From Paraburkholderia ribeironis (lineage in GTDB: Bacteria > Pseudomonadota > Gammaproteobacteria > Burkholderiales > Burkholderiaceae): DNA of 54,940 bases. Made by a program: the position numbers and the translations under genes. Each line of letters opens with the position of its first letter. Position 1 is the stretch's first letter. Of this stretch, positions 28,846 through 37,486 are shown piece by piece. A model generated the notes under the pieces. That model ran no database searches. It saw nothing but the letters and a program-made list of their open reading frames with translations, and was not told the DNA's origin. The stretch lies in contig NZ_CYGX02000011.1 in assembly GCF_900019265.1 (NCBI RefSeq), forward strand, positions 1 through 54,940. Reading direction: 5' to 3'.

Positions 28846-30072
28846 ATGAAAACTTCTCTGCACAAGGAAGTGGGGACCAGATCCATTCCGCAAACCGGCC
28901 TCCAGTTGCATCTGAATAGTGCACCGCTGGTGCTCAAACATACTATTCATTCGGAATATATCCGGGATAACCTGCCCGCGGGTCAAGGCGGCGTCGGGTT
29001 TCTGTTTCACGCCACGGACTGGGATACGCTTTCATTTTCTTTCCACAATGTCAAAAACAGAGACGCATCATTTGAAGAAGAACTCTGGAACACCAAGCCC
29101 TTTATTGCATCGCCGATCTATTTCGGATCTCAGATCATAGGCGCCAATATCGCCTGCCCGGTGCCACTCGAAATGTGGCTTGGAAGCCCGCGCGGCATCA
29201 AGCGATTCAGGGAGACGCAATTCTTTCCGGCCCTGGAGCTGGCCAGACAGGCAGGGCTGAACATGGTGGCCATGGGCGCGTCCACACCGTACGCATGCAA
29301 CTATGGGGCGCTGCCGCGCCATACCAAGCCGCCTCATATCACCACCGGGCACGCGGCCACCGCGGCGATGCTGAAAGACTGGGCCGTGCATTGCTGCAAC
29401 GAACTCGACCTCGATTTCGGCAACACGAAACTCGCGCTTTTTGGCGCGGCCGGACGGTTGGGCACGACAGTCGCCAAGTATCTGCTCTATAAAGATGCGC
29501 CGAAAGAGCTTGTTCTGATCGATCTGCCTGACAAGGTCAACCTGCTCACGGAACAGGCGAAGGAGCTGCTGGCGTCCGACCTGCTGGGCAACTCCCGGGT
29601 TTCGGTGCATACGTTCAGCCCGGACACGCCGTTGCCCGACTTCGACGGCGCCATTCTCGCGAGCAGCACCAGCGTGCCCTACCTCAGCGCCGCCGACCTG
29701 AAACGCGCGCAGTTCTGGATCGACGACTCCCATCCCCGGGCGGCGAGCGTCGAAGCCGAACTCGCGTCACGCGGCCATACACTATATATTGAGTGCTTCG
29801 CGCGTGGCCCCGCCGGACTCGACACGACGTTTCCGTTCAGACTGCCGAGCACCCGCGATTGCTATACCTGTTTCGCCGAAGGCTATTCTGCCTGGCAGGA
29901 AGGCATCGCATCCGATTTCATCATCGGTAGCCCGCCCGTATGGTCAGTCTCCTATACTCACAGTTTGCTGAAGAAATACGGGTTTTCGGTCGGGCCTTTT
30001 CACGGCAAAAACGGCTCGCCGATCGAGCTGGAAGTGCAGCACCGCAGCAAACATGAATTGATAGGGTCGTAA
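28846..30072 (+). CDS. Acyl-ACP-reductase-like NAD(P)-binding protein
   Basis: A 408-residue protein that resembles cyanobacterial long-chain acyl-[acyl-carrier protein] reductase (AAR), which makes fatty aldehydes. Matching features are G-L-N-M-V-A-M-G, the block I-T-T-G-H (AAR: F-T-T-G-N), a Rossmann nucleotide loop L-F-G-A-A-G-R-L-G near residue 200, K-E-L-V-L-I-D, and a C-terminal C-F-A-E whose Cys (C342) matches the acyl-accepting Cys of AAR. The N-terminal 100 residues differ from AAR. It lies 17 bases before a CqsS-like sensor kinase gene. I infer that it makes, or modifies, a lipid-derived signal. An upstream in-frame ATG at 28834 is possible. It could also be a dehydrogenase with another substrate. 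Confidence 0.75.
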   Translation: MKTSLHKEVGTRSIPQTGLQLHLNSAPLVLKHTIHSEYIRDNLPAGQGGVGFLFHATDWDTLSFSFHNVKNRDASFEEELWNTKPFIASPIYFGSQIIGANIACPVPLEMWLGSPRGIKRFRETQFFPALELARQAGLNMVAMGASTPYACNYGALPRHTKPPHITTGHAATAAMLKDWAVHCCNELDLDFGNTKLALFGAAGRLGTTVAKYLLYKDAPKELVLIDLPDKVNLLTEQAKELLASDLLGNSRVSVHTFSPDTPLPDFDGAILASSTSVPYLSAADLKRAQFWIDDSHPRAASVEAELASRGHTLYIECFARGPAGLDTTFPFRLPSTRDCYTCFAEGYSAWQEGIASDFIIGSPPVWSVSYTHSLLKKYGFSVGPFHGKNGSPIELEVQHRSKHELIGS

Positions 30073-30089
30073 ATATCAACGGAGGCCTG

Positions 30090-32627
30090 ATGGCGATACC
30101 GCGCGAAAGTATGCGGGATATGCTGGAACGAAGCAGGTTTGCAATTCGATGGGGAGGCGCACTTGGCCTCCTGTGCCACCCCATCTATTACGTCGTATGG
30201 ACCTATATCCTGCCGCAGCCTTACGACAATCTTCCGCTTCGGCTGAGCGCGGCGGCCGTCTGCATCCCATTGCTTTTCCAGACGTACTGGCCGAGGCGAT
30301 TCAACCATTTGCTGCTGATTTACTGGCATTGCTGTCTGATCTACGTATTGCCATTTGTTTGCACATTCCTCACTGTCAGGAATTCATTCTCCACGATGTG
30401 GATGATGACCGACGTCATGATGATTTTCATTATGGCGCTGTGCATCGATAATCCGCTTTTACTGTTCACGTGTATCGGCATTGGCGTATCTTCCGGCTCG
30501 CTCGCCGCGGTGCTCACCGCTCCCGCGCCGGTCGTCCTCGAGGCGGCCGACATGGCGAATCTCGCGTTGATGCCGGTGGTCGTCCTGTGCAGCATGGCCT
30601 TCAGCCATGCGATCAGCAAGGGGCGCATCTCGGTCGAAAAGAACCGTGCCTTGCAGGCGCTCGCGGGCTCGATCGCACACGAAATGCGCAATCCGCTCGG
30701 CCAGTTGCGGCACGTTCTGGATCGGGTGGAAGAAGCGCTGCCCGCGACGACCCCGTCAGATCGCCAGTACGCCGACAGTACGGCCGCGCTGTATGGCCAT
30801 CTCGCGCACGGCCAGTTGTCGATCGAGCGAGGTTTGCGCATCATCGCGATGACGCTCGACGAAGTCAGTGCCAAATCGATCCGCCCGGATAGCCTGAGCT
30901 ATCTGAATGCCGCGGCGACCACACGTAAGGCAGTGGAAGAATATGGCTTCGACAATGAAAAGGAGCGTGGCAAGGTCAACCTCGTGGTGCGCGAAGATTT
31001 CATCTTCAAGGCCGACGAAACCGTCTACCTGTTCACCCTGTTCAATCTGATCAAGAACGCGCTCTATCACATCGCCGCGCATCCTTCGGCGACGCTCACG
31101 CTCACGGTGGACCGGCAGTGCGTGATTGTGCGCGACACGGGCAACGGTATTGCGCCCGAGATCCTGGCGCATCTGTTCGAGCCATTTCGCACCGCGAAGA
31201 ATCCGGGTGGCACGGGGCTGGGCCTCGCATACTGCCAGCGTGCGATGCGCGCGTTCGGCGGAACCATCGGTTGCGAGTCGGAAGTCGGCAAGTTCACGGC
31301 GTTCACGCTGCGGTTTCCCGTCGTATCGAAAGAGGAAATCGCCGACTACGAGCAGAAGATTTTCGAACGCGCCGCGCCAGTTTTCAAAGGCAAGCGCATT
31401 CTCATCGTGGATGACGACGCCGGTCAGCGCTCGAGAACCCGTCGCGTACTGACGAAGGCCGGGGCCGACGTCAGCGAGGCGCAAAGCGGCGCGATGGCGT
31501 TGACGACGCTGCGGCGGTCATCGCACTACGACCTCGTGTTGATGGACATCAGCATGCCGGTGCTCGACGGCTATGCCACCACCGAAAGAATCCGCGCCGA
31601 CCATCAATGTCCGAACCGCAGCGTGCTGATCGTGGCCTACACGGCGGAGCCCGGCAATGCGGTACGCGTGCACGCCCGACGAGCCGGCATGGACGAAATC
31701 ATCAGCAAGTCTTCCGGCGTGCAGGAGTTGATAACGTCGCTGCAGGCACGCTTCGAAAACGGCGACCGGCATCCGCTGAACCCGCGATCCGACGGATTCG
31801 CCGGCAAATCGATCCTGGTGGCGGACGACGACACCTACAGCAGGCTGGTTGCCAAGGCTTATCTGGAGCGCTGCGGAGCGAATGTGGTCGAGGCCGAACA
31901 CGGCCAGGCCGTGCTGGCCCGGCTGCGGGAAGACGATATGATCGACGCGATCCTGATGGATATGAACATGCCGGGAATGACCGGCATCGACACCACCGCG
32001 TCGATTCGCGCCCGCACCGACGTGTATGCCACGGTGCCGATCATCGCGTTGACCAGCCAGTCCGATATCGAATCGGTGCGCGCGTGCCTCGCTGCCGGCA
32101 TGAACGAAGTCATGATCAAACCGGTGCAGGCCGGCTCGCTTTACGCGTGCCTCGCAAGGCAGTTTGCACCGCAACGCGCGGTGACGGCCGCGACGAAACC
32201 GGAGTCATCACCGGCGTCTGCGACGGCGGCCGGCAATCTGGCGGCAGTCGCGCACGACGCTCTGCTCGATGAAGAACGCCTCGAAGAACTGGTCTCGCTC
32301 GATTTGCTCGACGAGTCGTTCGTCAACGGCATCGAGCAGATCCGCTTGCAGGTGGCGCGACTCGCGACCCATGCAGCGGCCCACGACCTCAAATCGACGC
32401 ACGCCGCATTGCACGCCCTGCTTGGAGTCAGCGGCAATATCGGCGCAAAAGCGCTGCATGGATTCGCAAGGCAAATCTATCCGCGCGTGATTGAACGCGA
32501 ATGGCCCGCAGAGCCCGACTGGCTCGGCCAGATTTCCACATTGGGCGAGCGTTCAGCGCGAGCGTTGCAGACGTATTACGCTTCGGCCAAGGCACGTCGC
32601 GACCATCGCAACGCACTGAGCGATTGA
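30090..32627 (+). CDS. CqsS/LqsS-type hybrid sensor histidine kinase
   Basis: An 845-residue hybrid kinase. Residues 20-175 form about six membrane helices, and the first segment (C-H-P-I-Y-Y-V-V-W, then P-Q-P-Y-D-N-L-P-L-R) closely resembles Vibrio CqsS, the receptor for alpha-hydroxyketone CAI-1. Then come a HisKA domain with H197 in I-A-H-E-M-R-N-P, an ATPase domain (D-T-G-N-G-I-A, G-G-T-G-L-G-L-A), two receivers with Asp486 and Asp624, and a C-terminal HPt-like domain with His775 in L-H-A-L-L-G-V-S-G-N. The double receiver plus HPt is longer than classical CqsS. A strong GGAGG precedes the ATG, 17 bases after the AAR-like gene. It should sense a hydrophobic signal and run a phosphorelay. 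Confidence 0.87.
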   Translation: MAIPRESMRDMLERSRFAIRWGGALGLLCHPIYYVVWTYILPQPYDNLPLRLSAAAVCIPLLFQTYWPRRFNHLLLIYWHCCLIYVLPFVCTFLTVRNSFSTMWMMTDVMMIFIMALCIDNPLLLFTCIGIGVSSGSLAAVLTAPAPVVLEAADMANLALMPVVVLCSMAFSHAISKGRISVEKNRALQALAGSIAHEMRNPLGQLRHVLDRVEEALPATTPSDRQYADSTAALYGHLAHGQLSIERGLRIIAMTLDEVSAKSIRPDSLSYLNAAATTRKAVEEYGFDNEKERGKVNLVVREDFIFKADETVYLFTLFNLIKNALYHIAAHPSATLTLTVDRQCVIVRDTGNGIAPEILAHLFEPFRTAKNPGGTGLGLAYCQRAMRAFGGTIGCESEVGKFTAFTLRFPVVSKEEIADYEQKIFERAAPVFKGKRILIVDDDAGQRSRTRRVLTKAGADVSEAQSGAMALTTLRRSSHYDLVLMDISMPVLDGYATTERIRADHQCPNRSVLIVAYTAEPGNAVRVHARRAGMDEIISKSSGVQELITSLQARFENGDRHPLNPRSDGFAGKSILVADDDTYSRLVAKAYLERCGANVVEAEHGQAVLARLREDDMIDAILMDMNMPGMTGIDTTASIRARTDVYATVPIIALTSQSDIESVRACLAAGMNEVMIKPVQAGSLYACLARQFAPQRAVTAATKPESSPASATAAGNLAAVAHDALLDEERLEELVSLDLLDESFVNGIEQIRLQVARLATHAAAHDLKSTHAALHALLGVSGNIGAKALHGFARQIYPRVIEREWPAEPDWLGQISTLGERSARALQTYYASAKARRDHRNALSD

Positions 32628-32705
32628 TTGCCCAGCGCCAGTACGAGGGACCGTGGGCGCTGGCCAAGCGGATTTCGCACGAGCACGAGCACGAGCCTGC
32701 GCATC

Positions 32706-33839
32706 TCATCCGTCGCTGGGGTTCATTCGGCTCTTCGATGCGGGAAAACCCATCGTAACCGTGGTTCCCTCACCCAGCGCGGAGTCGACGCGCAGGCACC
32801 CGCCAAACGACTGCATGATGCGATTGCAAAAGATCATGCCCATGCCGTGCCCGCCAGCACCCGCGTAAGTGGTGACGGGGTCGAGCAGCAGACGCGCCTT
32901 GATCTCGGGTGCAATCCCCGGGCCGTTGTCGCGAATCCGGATTTCGGGCTCGGGGCTCTCCACGATTTCGAGGCACAGCGATGGCGCACTCGTATCGCCA
33001 AGCGCTCGCAGCGCATTGGACAACAGCGAAGAAAGCACGAGCGCCACGCAATTGGGCATCGCGCGCACGACGAAATCCCCCTGCGCGTCGATTCGTATCC
33101 AATCGCGCTGCGATCCTGCAAACGGATAGGTATCGAGCAGCGTGGCGATCAGTTGCGTCGCTCTGACCTCGCGGCCGCTTGCCTCCAGGGCGGACTGGCG
33201 GCCACCGCTCTTGTGCACCGTCTCCCAGAAAGACGAGATCAGCGTCAGGCAAAACTGCGCATTGTTCAGCATCGATCTTGCGGCGTCGCCAATCTCTCTC
33301 TGCCGCTCTGGATCGTATTGCTCCGCAACGTCGCTCTCGACGGAGCGCGCAAAAAGCGAGATCGTTGCCAACGGCGTATTCAGTTCGTGCGCGAGAAAAG
33401 CCAGCGTCTCGTCCATCGCCAATAGCCGCTGTTGACGCGTTTCCCGTTCGGCGTAGCGCGCGATCGCCAGTTGCAGGACCTCACGCACCTTCTCCGTGCG
33501 CAGCGGTTTCTCGAGGATACGGAAGACGTCGCCGGTATTGACGGTCTTCAGCAGCATGTCCTTGTCGGCATACGCGGTCACGAGAATGCGCACGATTTGC
33601 GGATACTCCTGCGCCACCTGCCGCAGCAGATCGTCGCCATCGCGCCCCGGCATGCGGTAGTCGGTCACCAGTACGGCAATCTCGGCGCCGTACTGGCTCA
33701 GTACGGCAATCGCTTCATCCGCGCTCTGTGCGACATGCACACAGTAGTCCGCGCGGATCGCGCGGGCGAAGTGGTTGCGTGACATCTCCTCGTCGTCGAC
33801 GAAGAGAATGGAAAACGGTCGTTGCGTGGTATCACTCAT
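32706..33839 (-). CDS. Response regulator with C-terminal histidine kinase domain
   Basis: A 377-residue soluble protein. The N-terminal receiver (F-V-D-D-E-E, phospho-acceptor in V-T-D-Y-R-M-P-G) is followed by a histidine kinase core (H-box A-H-E-L-N-T-P-L, N-box L-L-S-N-A-L-R, D-N-G-P-G-I-A and G-G-H-G-M-G-M). No output DNA-binding domain is present. This layout recalls PhcR and PhcQ of the Ralstonia 3-hydroxy fatty-acid ester quorum-sensing system. It lies tail to tail with the CqsS-like kinase, 78 bases apart. It is a plausible partner that takes phosphate from that kinase. The start at 33839 drops an 11-residue leader from the longer frame. Confidence 0.85.
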   Translation of the reverse strand: MSDTTQRPFSILFVDDEEMSRNHFARAIRADYCVHVAQSADEAIAVLSQYGAEIAVLVTDYRMPGRDGDDLLRQVAQEYPQIVRILVTAYADKDMLLKTVNTGDVFRILEKPLRTEKVREVLQLAIARYAERETRQQRLLAMDETLAFLAHELNTPLATISLFARSVESDVAEQYDPERQREIGDAARSMLNNAQFCLTLISSFWETVHKSGGRQSALEASGREVRATQLIATLLDTYPFAGSQRDWIRIDAQGDFVVRAMPNCVALVLSSLLSNALRALGDTSAPSLCLEIVESPEPEIRIRDNGPGIAPEIKARLLLDPVTTYAGAGGHGMGMIFCNRIMQSFGGCLRVDSALGEGTTVTMGFPASKSRMNPSDG

Positions 33840-34003
33840 TGCATTCTCAGCGATTTGCGGGGGTCGGCCCACCCGGCAGGTCGAAGTCGAACGGAGTCCA
33901 CTTCGCCGGTAGTCAAAGTGCGTTGGCGACGATCATATCCAAAGCGTCGACATTGCGCGACTATCAACTGCAAATGCTGATCACGCTTCACATTTCACGC
34001 AGC

Positions 34004-34043
34004 AAAAAAAAAGCGGCTTCGAAACTGCAACTCGAAGCCGCTT
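34004..34043 (-). terminator. Rho-independent terminator after the flavin reductase gene
   Basis: A 12-bp perfect stem, AAGCGGCTTCGA (34011-34022) and TCGAAGCCGCTT (34032-34043), with a 9-base loop. On the minus strand it is followed by a run of nine T. It ends the DUF1185-hydrolase-flavin reductase operon. The opposite side has TTCCTTTT and may also stop transcription from the plus direction. Confidence 0.88.
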
Positions 34044-34061
34044 CCTTTTGGTCATGCACGC

Positions 34062-34994
34062 TCACGTGCTCCCAACCAGCGATTGCACGGTGCCTTTTTC
34101 AACATCGCCGACATAAATGCCAAACGCATCTTCGGTGCGCTCTTTCACGTAACGGCGCAGCATCGATTGCACCGCGGGATCGCGAATCTCATCCCACGGA
34201 ATCGCATCGAGCGGAACATACTGGACATTCGGCGCAGCAGGCGCATCGTCCACCACGCGTCCGCGATAGTAAATGTGCGTGACGCCCTTCGCCTCGAACA
34301 CCGCGAACAGAAAGTCCAGGTTCGCATTCAATTGCAATCCACCGAGCACGCCCCGCAAGCTAGCCGCATCGGACTGCGGTTCGAGCCGCGTGCCGGTGGG
34401 CAAGGTCAAACCGTTTGGCGTCCTGATCAGCACGAGGCCCCGGCCTTCCGCGTGCTCCAGAATCGCACCGACCTGTGCCCGCTGGTCGGTCGCGGCGAGC
34501 GCGTCCTGCGACAGGCTGAAGTCCACGTAAGCACCACGGCAGTAGCCCAACGGCGTCGCGCTCGAATGCGTGAAATCCACCACACGTCCAATCAGGATGA
34601 TGTGGTCGCCTGCATCCACCACCTGATGCGTCTCGCAATCGAAACTCGCGGCCGCGCCGTCCATTACCGGACTGCCGGTGCGGCGCGCATGCCACGCGAC
34701 CTGCGCGAACTTGTCCGCGCTTTTCGACGCGAACACGCCCGACACGGAGCGCTGATCTTCGGCGAGCACGCTGACGGCGAACCGCTGCGTCTGCGAAAAC
34801 ACCGGATGACTCGACGCCGTCCTGGCGATGCACACGAGGATCAGCGCCGGATCGAGCGACACCGACGTGAACGAATTCGCCGTAAAGCCGCGCGGCGAGC
34901 CGTCCGGTTGAATCGTCGTGACCACGGTCACACCGGTGACGAACGCACCGAGCGCACGGCGAAACTCGACGACATCGAAAGAAGATTCGGTCAT
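34062..34994 (-). CDS. Flavin reductase domain protein
   Basis: A 310-residue protein. Residues 1-165 are a flavin reductase-like (HpaC/DIM6) domain with F-V-T-G-V-T-V-V-T-T, F-T-A-N-S-F-T-S-V-S and D-H-I-I-L-I-G-R-V. The C-terminal 140 residues form a second domain, not recognised, that ends near the terminator. The enzyme should reduce FMN or FAD with NAD(P)H and supply the LLM monooxygenase of the same regulon. The start overlaps the hydrolase stop by four bases (ATGA). The usual stand-alone reductase is about 165-190 residues, so the extra domain is notable. Confidence 0.87.
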   Translation of the reverse strand: MTESSFDVVEFRRALGAFVTGVTVVTTIQPDGSPRGFTANSFTSVSLDPALILVCIARTASSHPVFSQTQRFAVSVLAEDQRSVSGVFASKSADKFAQVAWHARRTGSPVMDGAAASFDCETHQVVDAGDHIILIGRVVDFTHSSATPLGYCRGAYVDFSLSQDALAATDQRAQVGAILEHAEGRGLVLIRTPNGLTLPTGTRLEPQSDAASLRGVLGGLQLNANLDFLFAVFEAKGVTHIYYRGRVVDDAPAAPNVQYVPLDAIPWDEIRDPAVQSMLRRYVKERTEDAFGIYVGDVEKGTVQSLVGST

Positions 34995-35833
34995 GATGCT
35001 GCTCCTCGGGACTGGCGGTTCACATCGCGAATGAAGTGCAAGAGCCGCTGGTTGACGATCGACGGCGCGGTGACGTTCATCATGTGCCGCTCGCTCGCGA
35101 TGATCTCGGCGCGGCCCAACGGCGCTGCGGCCGCCATCGATTCAGACATCGCCGGACTCGAATTCGGATCACACTCGCCGGTCATGAAAAGCGCGGGCAT
35201 CGCCAGTTGCGGCAAGCGGCCGACGTGCGCCTGATCCGAACTGGCGAACAGCCGATACGTGCGAGCATAGCCTTCGAGATCGACGCTCTCCAGCAACGAG
35301 CGCACGAGATCCGCAACCTGGGCCAGGTGACCCGGCACCGGATCGTCGAACCAGCGCGCGAGCGTGGCGTCGATACTCGGCTGATCCAGCCCGCTGTTCA
35401 GCGACGCCGCGCGCTGCATCACAGCCGCCCGCTGCGACGGCGTGCGGTCGTACACGGCATTGAGCGCGGTCACGCTCGCGACCCGCGACGGATACTGCAA
35501 CGCGAATTCGAGCGCAATCAGCGAGCCCATCGAATGGCCCACCACATGCGCGGTTTGAACGCCGAGGTGGTCCAACAGCGCCAGCAATTGCGCCGCGTAG
35601 TCACCGAGTTGCGGCGACGCAGCCGGAAGCCGGCTGCCGCCGTGCCCGAGCATGTCGTAGCTGATGACGCGAAACTGCGTCCGCAGTGCTTCGACCTGCG
35701 GTTCCCACACGCGCCGATTCATGCCCACGCCATGAATCAGAACGAGCGTTTCGCCCTCGCCCGCCACGCTGTAAGCGGTGCCGTCGAATGTGCCGCTGAG
35801 AACCGCGCCTGCCATTTCCGTTTCATGCTTCAT
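34991..35833 (-). CDS. Alpha/beta-fold hydrolase
   Basis: A 280-residue hydrolase. The oxyanion motif is L-I-H-G-V-G-M-N, the nucleophile elbow V-G-H-S-M-G-S, an acid Asp lies in T-G-E-C-D-P-N and the catalytic His in S-E-R-H-M-M-N. This resembles beta-ketoadipate enol-lactone hydrolase and related C-C or ester hydrolases. It probably opens an ester, lactone or ring product of the LLM monooxygenase. It overlaps the upstream DUF1185 gene by 11 bases. Confidence 0.88.
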   Translation of the reverse strand: MKHETEMAGAVLSGTFDGTAYSVAGEGETLVLIHGVGMNRRVWEPQVEALRTQFRVISYDMLGHGGSRLPAASPQLGDYAAQLLALLDHLGVQTAHVVGHSMGSLIALEFALQYPSRVASVTALNAVYDRTPSQRAAVMQRAASLNSGLDQPSIDATLARWFDDPVPGHLAQVADLVRSLLESVDLEGYARTYRLFASSDQAHVGRLPQLAMPALFMTGECDPNSSPAMSESMAAAAPLGRAEIIASERHMMNVTAPSIVNQRLLHFIRDVNRQSRGAAS

Positions 35834-36410
35834 TGGACCCGAGCTCCTTCAGATCCTGATAGCGGTCGCCGATCCGGTGATGCGGACGTCCGCCGATCGA
35901 TGCGCCGAGCGCGATCACGAGTTCGTCCGGCGCGGGCGCGTCGATGATCGAGAACTGGATGGTCAGGTAGTGCGAACGCATGCCTTCGTCGTCCTTGTGC
36001 ATCAGCGGAATCGTCACCGGGCAGTTCGGGCCGCCGCGCAGATTCGTGAAGCTCAGATAGCTCTTCGCGCCCACCGCCGTACGGTACTTGTTGCCGAAAC
36101 GCAGCGTATGGATCAGCGCCGACGCGTGCTCCACTTCGCCGGAGGTGCCGACGATGGCCGCCTTGCCGTAACCCTCGACCGCTTCGCCCGATCCCGCCAC
36201 GCGCAGGATTTCCGCCGTGAGGATTTCGCCCAGTTGCGGCGCGAGCTCGTGGATCTCAGGCTTCAGATCTTCGACGAAGCCGCGATCGGCCCACGGATTG
36301 CGCAGCACCGCAGCGGCCGCAAAGAGCTTCAGCGGCCGCTGCGCAACCTTGCCACCTTCGATGAACGTGTCTTCCACATACGTGACCAGCTTGCGAATCT
36401 CGAGCTTCAT
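35823..36410 (-). CDS. DUF1185 (amino acid synthesis) family protein
   Basis: A 195-residue soluble protein of the family named amino acid synthesis/DUF1185. It opens with M-K-L-E-I-R-K-L-V-T-Y-V-E-D-T and has A-I-V-G-T-S-G-E-V-E-H and G-A-S-I-G-G-R-P-H-H-R-I. The family has no firm reaction but often sits beside LLM and flavin reductase genes. It is the first gene of its transcription unit, with a palindromic operator 56-74 bases upstream of its ATG. Confidence 0.8.
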   Translation of the reverse strand: MKLEIRKLVTYVEDTFIEGGKVAQRPLKLFAAAAVLRNPWADRGFVEDLKPEIHELAPQLGEILTAEILRVAGSGEAVEGYGKAAIVGTSGEVEHASALIHTLRFGNKYRTAVGAKSYLSFTNLRGGPNCPVTIPLMHKDDEGMRSHYLTIQFSIIDAPAPDELVIALGASIGGRPHHRIGDRYQDLKELGSNEA

Positions 36411-36465
36411 AAAGACTTCCTCCGGTGACAGGTGCGCCCTGGCTCAATGCGCGACGCGTATGGAT

Positions 36466-36484
36466 ATTATGGTATTCCATATTA
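36466..36484. promoter_or_regulatory. GntR-type operator before the DUF1185 gene
   Basis: ATTATGG-TATT-CCATATTA, a near-perfect palindrome that matches the operator at 44486-44505 at 16 of 19 positions. It lies 56-74 bases upstream of the DUF1185 start. Confidence 0.65.
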
Positions 36485-36637
36485 GCGTATGCAAGCTCTT
36501 TAGACACGATGGCGGGTTTACGACGAGACTGCGCGAGACCAGGCGAGACTGCGCGAGACCGGACGGGCTGCCAGACACGCAATAGACCTGCGCGAAATAT
36601 GCCCAGTACGCCGCGTGCCGCGACGTGCGCCACGGAC

Positions 36638-36665
36638 GAAAAAAAACCGTCGCAAGCGACGGTTT
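36638..36665 (-). terminator. Rho-independent terminator after the GntR gene
   Basis: A 9-bp stem AAACCGTCG (36644-36652) and CGACGGTTT (36657-36665) with a 4-base loop. On the minus strand it is followed by about eight T. It lies 47 bases after the GntR stop and separates that unit from the DUF1185 operon. Confidence 0.87.
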
Positions 36666-36711
36666 CCGTGACAACCAGAGCGGCAACGGTCCGCGCGGGA
36701 CCGCTCGTCAA

Positions 36712-37401
36712 TCAGGCACTTTTCTGCTCGGACACCTGCCCGGCAAGCGCGGCCATCGCGATGCTGGCGGTACGGCGCACGTGTTCGAGCGACGCCGCGG
36801 CCGCCGCGTCGCCGTCTTTCTTCGCAATCGCCGTGAGCAGCTTGTTCATTTCGCGATTCGAGTCGGCGCCGCGCCCCGGCGATGAAATCGTCACCGAACG
36901 AAGCTGGTTGATGCGCCCGTTCAGCGACTTCACCACCTGGTGCATCATCGGCTTGTGGGCGCCCGCGAACATCGCCTCGTAGAACCGTTCGGTGTAAGTG
37001 AGCACGCGGCGGAAATCGGTCTGGTCGAACGCGTCCTCGATCTCCTTGCGGATTTCGCGCAACTGCTTTACGAGCGCGGGCGTCGCGTGCTCGGCGCACG
37101 CACGGGCCGCTTCCGATTCGAGCAGCGCGCGAATTTCGTAGATTTCCTGCACCTGCTCCGGATCGAGCCGCGCAACGATCGGACCGGAATGCGCGACCGT
37201 TTCGACGAGCCCTTCCGTCTCCAGATGACGCAGCACTTCGCGCACCACGGTGCGGCTCACGCCCAGCTGATCGCACAACGTCCGTTCGATCAGGCGGTCG
37301 CCGGGACGATAAAAACCCTGCGCGATGGCGTCACGCAACTTCTCCAGCGTGAGTTCGCGTAGCGTCGGTGCACTGCGGTCAACGCGCATCTGTTCGATCA
37401 T
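36712..37401 (-). CDS. GntR-family (FadR/FCD) regulator of the catabolic regulon
   Basis: A 229-residue regulator with a GntR winged helix (L-E-K-L-R-D-A-I, L-I-E-R-T-L-C-D, G-V-S-R-T-V-V-R-E-V-L) and a C-terminal FCD helical effector domain. It probably represses the monooxygenase and hydrolase units and is released by the pathway substrate. A degenerate copy of the shared operator lies 46-66 bases upstream of its ATG, which suggests autoregulation. The start at 37401 gives a typical GntR N-terminus, whereas the longer frame to 37677 runs into the ATPase gene. Confidence 0.87.
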   Translation of the reverse strand: MIEQMRVDRSAPTLRELTLEKLRDAIAQGFYRPGDRLIERTLCDQLGVSRTVVREVLRHLETEGLVETVAHSGPIVARLDPEQVQEIYEIRALLESEAARACAEHATPALVKQLREIRKEIEDAFDQTDFRRVLTYTERFYEAMFAGAHKPMMHQVVKSLNGRINQLRSVTISSPGRGADSNREMNKLLTAIAKKDGDAAAAASLEHVRRTASIAMAALAGQVSEQKSA

Positions 37402-37446
37402 GACGAGGTTCCCACGAGGTTCCCAGGTAATCACCTGAGCCGGTTG

Positions 37447-37467
37447 GTTTTTGGAATCCCATAGTAT
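37447..37467. promoter_or_regulatory. GntR-type operator before the GntR gene
   Basis: TTTTTGGAATCCCATAGTAT matches the operator ATTATGGAATACCATAATAT (44486-44505) at 16 of 20 positions. It lies in the 85-base gap between the ATPase stop and the GntR start. Confidence 0.55.
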
Positions 37468-37486
37468 CGCACAGCCGTGCGGCTTC

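Noticed and set aside
36521..36560. Short direct repeat of GAGACTGCGCGAGACC between the DUF1185 and GntR genes
   Set aside because: Only two copies, no link to a gene feature or the shared operator. It looks like a chance or small slippage event.
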